Below are positions 59,462 to 64,000 of a DNA stretch of 64,000 nucleotides, piece after piece. The notes under the pieces were generated by a model. It made no database searches and had not been told where the DNA came from. It saw nothing but the letters and a program-made list of their open reading frames with translations. This DNA is from Odontocerum albicorne (lineage: Eukaryota; Arthropoda; Insecta; Trichoptera; Odontoceridae). Made by a program: the position numbers and the translations under genes. Location of the stretch: assembly GCA_949825065.1 (NCBI GenBank), contig OX463839.1, positions 25,835,034 through 25,899,033 on the forward strand, written 5' to 3'. Within the stretch, counting starts at the first letter, position 1. The number at the start of each line of letters is the position of its first letter.

Positions 59462-60639
59462 CTAGTCTTACCGAGATCATTGCTCCGTTAGTGATAATAA
59501 ATAATCTAATTTAAACTACTACTGTGTTTTACTGTTATTACCTTATCCTCAGACGAATGCTGTGAGAAATTCTAGTATTGTTGCCCATCGAATCCTGAGA
59601 CGAAAGAGATCTGTGTTCACTTTCTTTTACCGCTGAGATAACCTCGAGTTATGACTCATTCCGATATTCTTAATGTTTGATTATTTAAATTTACATTAAC
59701 CTTAAGTAATTTAAAATCGGAAAACAGTTTAACAACTGTTTACGCGAAATAAACAGGAGTTTTTGCATCAGTATGTGACAATGGATGAAACTTGGATCCA
59801 CCACTATACTCCGGAATCAAATCGGCAGTCAGCTGAGTGGAGAGCAGCCGGTGAAAGTCGTCCGAAGCGACCAAAAACTCAACAGTCGGTCGAGAAGCTT
59901 ATGGCCTCCGTATTTTGGGATGCGCATGTTATAATATTCATCGATCACCTTGAAAAGGAAAAAAACCATCAATAGCGAATATTACATAGCGTTATTGGAG
60001 CGTTTGAAGGCAGAAATTGTAACAAAAACGGCCCAATATGAAGAAGAAAAAAATTCTCTTTCATCAGGACAATGCACCGTGTCACAAGTCGATGGTAACG
60101 ATGGCCAAATTGCATGAGTTGAACTTTGAATTGCTTCCGCACCCACCGTATTCTCCAGATTCGGCCCCCAGCGACGGTTCGGAGACCTCAAAAAGATGCT
60201 CCAGGGAAAGATATTTGGCTCCAATGAAGAAGTGATTGCCGAAAGTAACGCCTATTTTGAAACCAAAGATAAATCGTTCTACACGGCTGGCATAGAAAAG
60301 TTAGGAAAGCATTGGAATGAATGTATCGCTCTTGAAGGAGAATATGTTGATGAATAAAGGATAATTTTGGCAAACAAATGTTGTTTTAGTAGTTAGTCCC
60401 GGGACTTATTGATCGATGTGTTACAGTTGGCTATATCTACTACATTGGTCATACCTTTGTGTAATCAATTTGACTGAGATTTTATTTTTGCAGTTACCGT
60501 TAAGAATTAGACTTAACGGATCAAAGTGAAAGTTAAGCGTTTTGCAACTAGGTTATGGAAGCTGTATTTATTATGAATAAGAAATGACCAAAAGCATATT
60601 GTCGTTGTTGTACATAAAATTCTTGGTAAAAGAGTATAT

Positions 60640-60735
60640 AAGTCATACATTCATACTTTTTACTGCTGGGGTAGGCAGAGAAAACAAATTATGCTTCACT
60701 TTTCAATAATCATGTGATATTGAAAAGTGAGACAA
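60640..60735. other. Small perfect hairpin beside a LINE-end scrap
   Basis: CACTTTTCAATA (60697-60708) and TATTGAAAAGTG (60718-60729) pair over 12-13 bp around a 9-nt loop. The preceding TACTGCTGGGGTAGGCAGAG looks like the minus-strand end of the LINE family whose proteins finish in LSAYPTR, so the hairpin may lie in its trailer. Confidence 0.5.
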
Positions 60736-60852
60736 AATTTTAGAAAAGAAAAAAAATAATTGTAGGTTATTTCAAAAATAAATTTCCTACCTAAACATAG
60801 TACTTTCAAATATATTTAACACATGAGAATGTTTAAGTTTGTATATTTATTC

Positions 60853-60920
60853 AGTCTCCGTCGCCTAATTGGTAAGACGCTTGGCTTCCATCCAGAGGGT
60901 TCAGTTCGATTCAAAAAAAA
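60853..60920 (+). mobile_element. SINE head fused to an A-rich tail
   Basis: AGTCTCCGTCGCCTAATTGG, TAAGACGCTTGGCTTCCATC, CAGAGGGTTCAGTTCGATTC give a well-kept tRNA-like head. It is followed directly by an A run and AAGACAAAAGAAAGAC instead of the usual body, so it is a head-only or differently tailed copy. Confidence 0.65.
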
Positions 60921-60968
60921 AAAGACAAAAGAAAGACAAAAAAATCGTCTGGTTGTAATATTCAAACT

Positions 60969-61022
60969 CACTAGACGTGCGTGAGTAGTGACGGACACTA
61001 GACGTGCGTGAGTAGTGACGGA
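60969..61022. repeat. Tandem duplication of 27 bp
   Basis: CACTAGACGTGCGTGAGTAG plus TGACGGA occurs at 60969-60995 and 60996-61022 without differences. Confidence 0.93.
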
Positions 61023-62639
61023 CATAAGAGTTCCGTACCTACTTCATTGGTATAAGACAATGCTGTCATCCAACCACACTTTGAAATATGTTCGAATCAC
61101 TAATTCGGATATGTTGATGGGTTACCATACGAATATATTAAAAATAGTTCATTTATTCCTCTCTGTCATTGAAATACGTGACATATTAGTGGGAAAATAA
61201 GTCAAAAGACTTATTGAAGTGACAAAACCAAACGGTACTTTGACTTGAAAAGTTTAGTTCCATCATATATGTAATTTTGTTGATACTCGTATTAAATTCA
61301 ATTTAACTTCACTTAAATGAGTGAACATTTGTATTGAATTAAATGCTGATGTCTCTTGGCTGAAGTTTCTTGAATTCGGTAATAAGTTTTCTTGAATTCG
61401 GTGATGAAGTTTTTTGAGTTAGTTATATATATCAGGTTTTTGTGTGGAAGTAGAATGGTGATTTAGACACGATAAGAAAAATACCCAATAATTTAAGTAT
61501 CTGGAAAAAATATTGGCAAACAATAGCTGAAAAGAAGGTGATTTTGACATCTGTTGACTGGTCAGTTCAGTTCAGTTCGATCCCACTTCCACCCACGCTG
61601 TTATGGGGGACAAAATATGTCCTCATCTAGCGCGATCTACACTAGAAATCAAAATCTTCTTTATTTTTTTGGACTTAATTAGATGTATGTTGACTTGAAT
61701 GGATGTCTGTAACGAGGTACTTTATGCCCCTAGAGACTATGTAAGAATCAAAGACCAAGTCTACATACTCGTATAAGACCAAAATGAAACTTAACTGAAA
61801 CCAAAATGAAATTTAGAAGGAAAAACGAACAGCGACGAAAATCAAGATTTATGATAACAAAAATTATTCATACTTATTTACTTTAAGCCTTATTGTGCAG
61901 TCTACAATACGGCGTGCTTATTTCTAAGTGCCGATTTCTTCTAAGCAAATATACAACTGTTTTGTTTTGAGTGAAAGGGGGTGTTTACATTATTAATGTA
62001 GAGGAAAAAAACCAGGCGATTTCAAAATAACATAAATTAAAAAAAAAACGTGTCATGGTTATTAATGACAAAGCAAAGAAAAGCGAAATCGGAAAAAAGA
62101 TGACGGGAAATTAGGAAAAACGTACTTTATCACTGAAGGAAGATGTAATGTTTTTATAATACGCTTTTTGAAACACGTCAATAACACGAGATGATTTGTA
62201 ACGAAACCGTAACACTATTTTATATTAAATTTCTAGAAAGCAAAATATTTAACTTGTTTCCGTACTTGATGGTAGTCTCTAAATTGTTATATTTTATAAT
62301 AGGGGAGGATACTTTCTTGACGAATTATTTTGGATGGGTTAATTCAATAGAGAATTTCAGCGAATTGGCAAATTAATCAGACGTGCCATATATGTATGCG
62401 GATTTACTCGTGGAGGGTAATAAAATAACAGGAAATAAATTTGTACACTTTAGGTAAATATAATTCTAGGTATCTGCTCATCAATTTAGGAAATACATTT
62501 ATTTGCTTTATTTTTATCATTTAGTTAATAAATCATTATTTACACATAGATATGTTATTATTTAATGCATAAAACATTTATGATGATTAAAAAATACGAA
62601 AATTATGCTTTATTCTTAATGAAGCTCAAAATAAGAAAC
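61023..62639. other. Intergenic DNA, no supported feature
   Basis: AT-rich. A faint tRNA-like phrase at 61030-61100 is too decayed to call. Short direct repeats such as TTCTTGAATTCGGT occur near 61368-61400. Confidence 0.4.
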
Positions 62640-62925
62640 CATTGTATGTTTATAAAACATGATACAATCTCAGTAAGGCTATCAAGATTGTGTTCTCGTC
62701 ACATTCTTCAGTTCTTCGGCCACATTTTGTGCAAGGATAGTATGGAAAGACTTATTTATGGTCACTGATAATGTGCAGTCGCCGGAGTAGAGGCAGATCA
62801 CCTGTGTGTTGGAGCCACCAGATAATAAGTGCTATGGGCTCAATTCTGTCACAGACTCTGCACATGACTGGAGAAAGAAGTGCATGATATTTAGCAGTTT
62901 CAACACCAGTCAGGTTTCTCAACAT
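62640..62925 (+). mobile_element. LINE remnant: polyprotein C-terminal tail
   Basis: The plus strand reads ISVRLSRLCSRHILQFFGHI, LCKDSMERLIYGH and, after frame changes, RSRGRSPVCWSHQIISAMGS, ILSQTLHMTGERSAW. The FFGHIxRKDxxxLExLxxxGKxxGxRSRGRSPxRWxDQI...AxxxAxDRxxW tail of insect LINEs is clear. It is the same class as 1190-1530. Confidence 0.65.
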
Positions 62926-63032
62926 TTAAGGTACGTAGAAAATAAATAAGTGTGGTCGGTGCAATTTCATCAGGAATGAAAATATTATGTAAAAAATAAA
63001 ACACAAATGAAAGAATTTATCACGCTGAAATA

Positions 63033-63883
63033 CAGGGTGGCCGAGAATAAAGTGTACTTTTGTCTTGTCCGCATTAATGATGTCGCGTACAACTTTGCAG
63101 CGAACTTTTTCACTTCACTCAAAACTCCACCCCTATACGTTTAGGGAAGCACACTTTGTTATAAGGTTTGATTTCGCGGCTTAAATGTTTGAAGAATTCT
63201 CCGGGTTAGCAACATACAGTTTTCGGATGAAACATATTTGCATGTGAACGGCTTCACCAATAAGCAAAATTGCCGCTATTGGAGCAATGAAAACCCAAGA
63301 CTAAAATACTAGAGCCATTATGCAGCCATGTCAGCTTCAGAACTCATAGATCTTTTTTCTTTGAGGACGGTCGAGGCCAAGCAATAGCAGTTTATTCGGA
63401 GCATTACATTCAAATGCTGAGCTAGTTTTTGACAAGAATTTTTGGGGTACAATTTGAGAATGTAGCACACGATAGGGCTTGATAGACTTGTCACACTTCC
63501 AATAACAGTTTAGAAGTGCTTCAAGAGATGTTCCCCGGAAAACTGATTTTGCGAAGGGGTGACATCGTGTCGCCACCAAAAAGTCCTGATTTGTCAACAC
63601 TCGAATTTTTCTTTGTGAGAATATAAAAAAAATCGACCACACGCAAATAATATAACAACAACTTTACCATTAAAATAACATTTTCAAAACATGCAGGCGT
63701 GTTGTTCAACATTTTTTAGCTATATTAGAAGAATGTGTTCGGCGCGATGAGGGTCATTTTGTCGACATTAATTTTAAAACTAAATTTCAAGCCTTTTGTC
63801 GTAAGCTTGCAGTTATTTAAGTTGATAATAATAAGCTTTTGTTATGACTTTTTCAAAAGTTAACTGTTTTCAGGGCCGTCCTG
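63033..63883 (+). mobile_element. Tc/mariner-like transposase remnant with weak inverted ends
   Basis: In changing frames the plus strand gives IQFSDETYLHVNGFTNKQNC, RYWSNENPR (first Asp region), FFFEDGRGQAIAVYSEHYIQ, ML, VAHDRA, TCHTSNNSLEVLQEMFPGKL, ILRRGDIVSPPKSPDLSTLE, FFF (region of the third catalytic residue) and FLAILEECVRRDEGHFVDIN, FKT at the C-terminus. The second catalytic motif is decayed. CAGGGTGGCCGAGAA at 63033 and its imperfect inverse (GGCCGTCCTG ending near 63883) could be the termini. The N-terminal DNA-binding part is missing. The element lies at the right edge of the window. Confidence 0.65.
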
Positions 63884-64000
63884 TTAGATTAAAAAAATGT
63901 TGTAATTCATACCTTCCTCAATACGGGAATGTTTTCTGTGATCTTATGGGAATATGGTTACTATAAGGGAAGAGGATAAATTCAATTCACAATTTGTGAT

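Larger units (their letters stand above)
57843..59742. mobile_element. Composite insertion inside the mariner, partly LTR-like
   Basis: This DNA interrupts the mariner gene. It holds a GC-rich part (58040-58660) that differs from all surrounding sequence, with GGGAGACTATAAATGCTGCC (TATA-like) followed about 80 bp later by AATAAATAATAAT, an arrangement seen in long terminal repeats. Next come a 68-bp triple repeat and a minus-strand LINE (58795-59461). At the right junction AAACAGTT-TAAC-AACTGTTT (59722-59741) is a perfect 8-bp hairpin. No clear target duplication or paired ends were found, so the nature of the first inserted element is uncertain. Confidence 0.5.
57407..60357 (+). pseudogene. 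Irritans-type mariner transposase, split and frameshifted
   Basis: First half, in three frames from 57407: MEKTEFRVLI, then WLEKCYPGSGPPKTTICRWY, ADFKRGRTDTNDAECSGRPN (helix-turn-helix region), then MENRKVKLREIVDILNISFG and KWVPRLLTMEQKQQRIDDSE, RCLALCE to about 57842. Second half from about 59745: NKQEFLHQYVTMDETWIHHY, TPESNRQSAEW (first catalytic Asp), then KKKKILFHQDNAPCHKSMVT (second), PHPPYSPDSAPSD (third), and EEVIAESNAYFETKDKSFYT, AGIEKLGKHWNECIALEGEY to the stop at about 60357. Frameshifts occur near 57445, 57635, 59975, 60030 and 60175. After APSD the usual YYLF is deleted. Inactive. Confidence 0.88.
57231..60418 (+). mobile_element. Mariner element, irritans-like, split by about 1.9 kb of inserted DNA
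   Basis: Inverted termini of about 27 bp (CATCGATCAATAAGTCCCGG inward from each end) bound a 3188-bp unit. TA lies on the left (57229-57230) and TG on the right, a likely mutated TA. Removing 57843-59742 leaves about 1.29 kb, the normal mariner length. The two transposase halves then abut between CLALCE and RNKQEFL as in the family. So the mariner landed first and was interrupted later. Confidence 0.9.

Noticed and set aside
61030..61100. tRNA-like phrase (CTTCATTGGTATAAGACAAT, GTTCGAATC)
   Set aside because: Spacing between the box-like parts is disturbed and no SINE body follows; too weak to call.

Overview
This is an AT-rich eukaryotic window, most likely insect nuclear DNA. Reasons: spliced exons of a metazoan-type class III adenylyl cyclase, many decayed mariner/Tc-like transposons, several lineages of non-LTR retrotransposon (LINE) reverse-transcriptase remnants, a tRNA-derived SINE family, and no operon-like gene packing. 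Nothing prokaryotic, viral or CRISPR-like was seen. The species cannot be named from sequence alone.

Layout. Positions 1-2123 hold the 3' end of a plus-strand adenylyl cyclase gene: the last two coding exons (231-355 and 1929-2123), separated by an intron that carries a minus-strand LINE remnant. Downstream lie decayed tandem repeats and a 69-bp array (to about 3475). From there to the right edge no intact cellular gene can be supported. The rest is a graveyard of mobile elements in AT-rich DNA. Three short stretches (21740-22035, 40455-40619, 48310-48470) look coding-like but cannot be identified.

Mobile elements. DNA transposons with recognisable ends: a mariner of the cecropia (SETMAR-like) type, 35753-37035, whose transposase seems broken only by a 2-bp insertion; an irritans-type mariner, 57231-60418, split by about 1.9 kb of foreign DNA that itself contains a 5'-truncated poly(A)-tailed LINE; an internally deleted 901-bp mariner, 45635-46535; a fold-back mariner made of two inverted 3' halves, 10948-11710; and an element at 54919-56783 with CACAGT-starting termini, a 5-bp TGTCG target duplication and RAG1/Transib-like protein fragments. 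Tc-like transposase remnants lie at 5570-5760, 38850-39515 and 63033-63883. LINE fragments occur at 16 or more places on both strands. About 20 copies or fragments of one tRNA-headed SINE are scattered throughout.

Signals outside the usual feature types: the 8-mer TACGAGTA (either strand) occurs about 35 times by hand count, against roughly 2 expected from base composition; a 129-bp segment (30895-31023) has 23-bp inverted ends and a hammerhead-like CTGATGA core; and one LINE shows an in-frame triplication of its GVPQG reverse-transcriptase motif.
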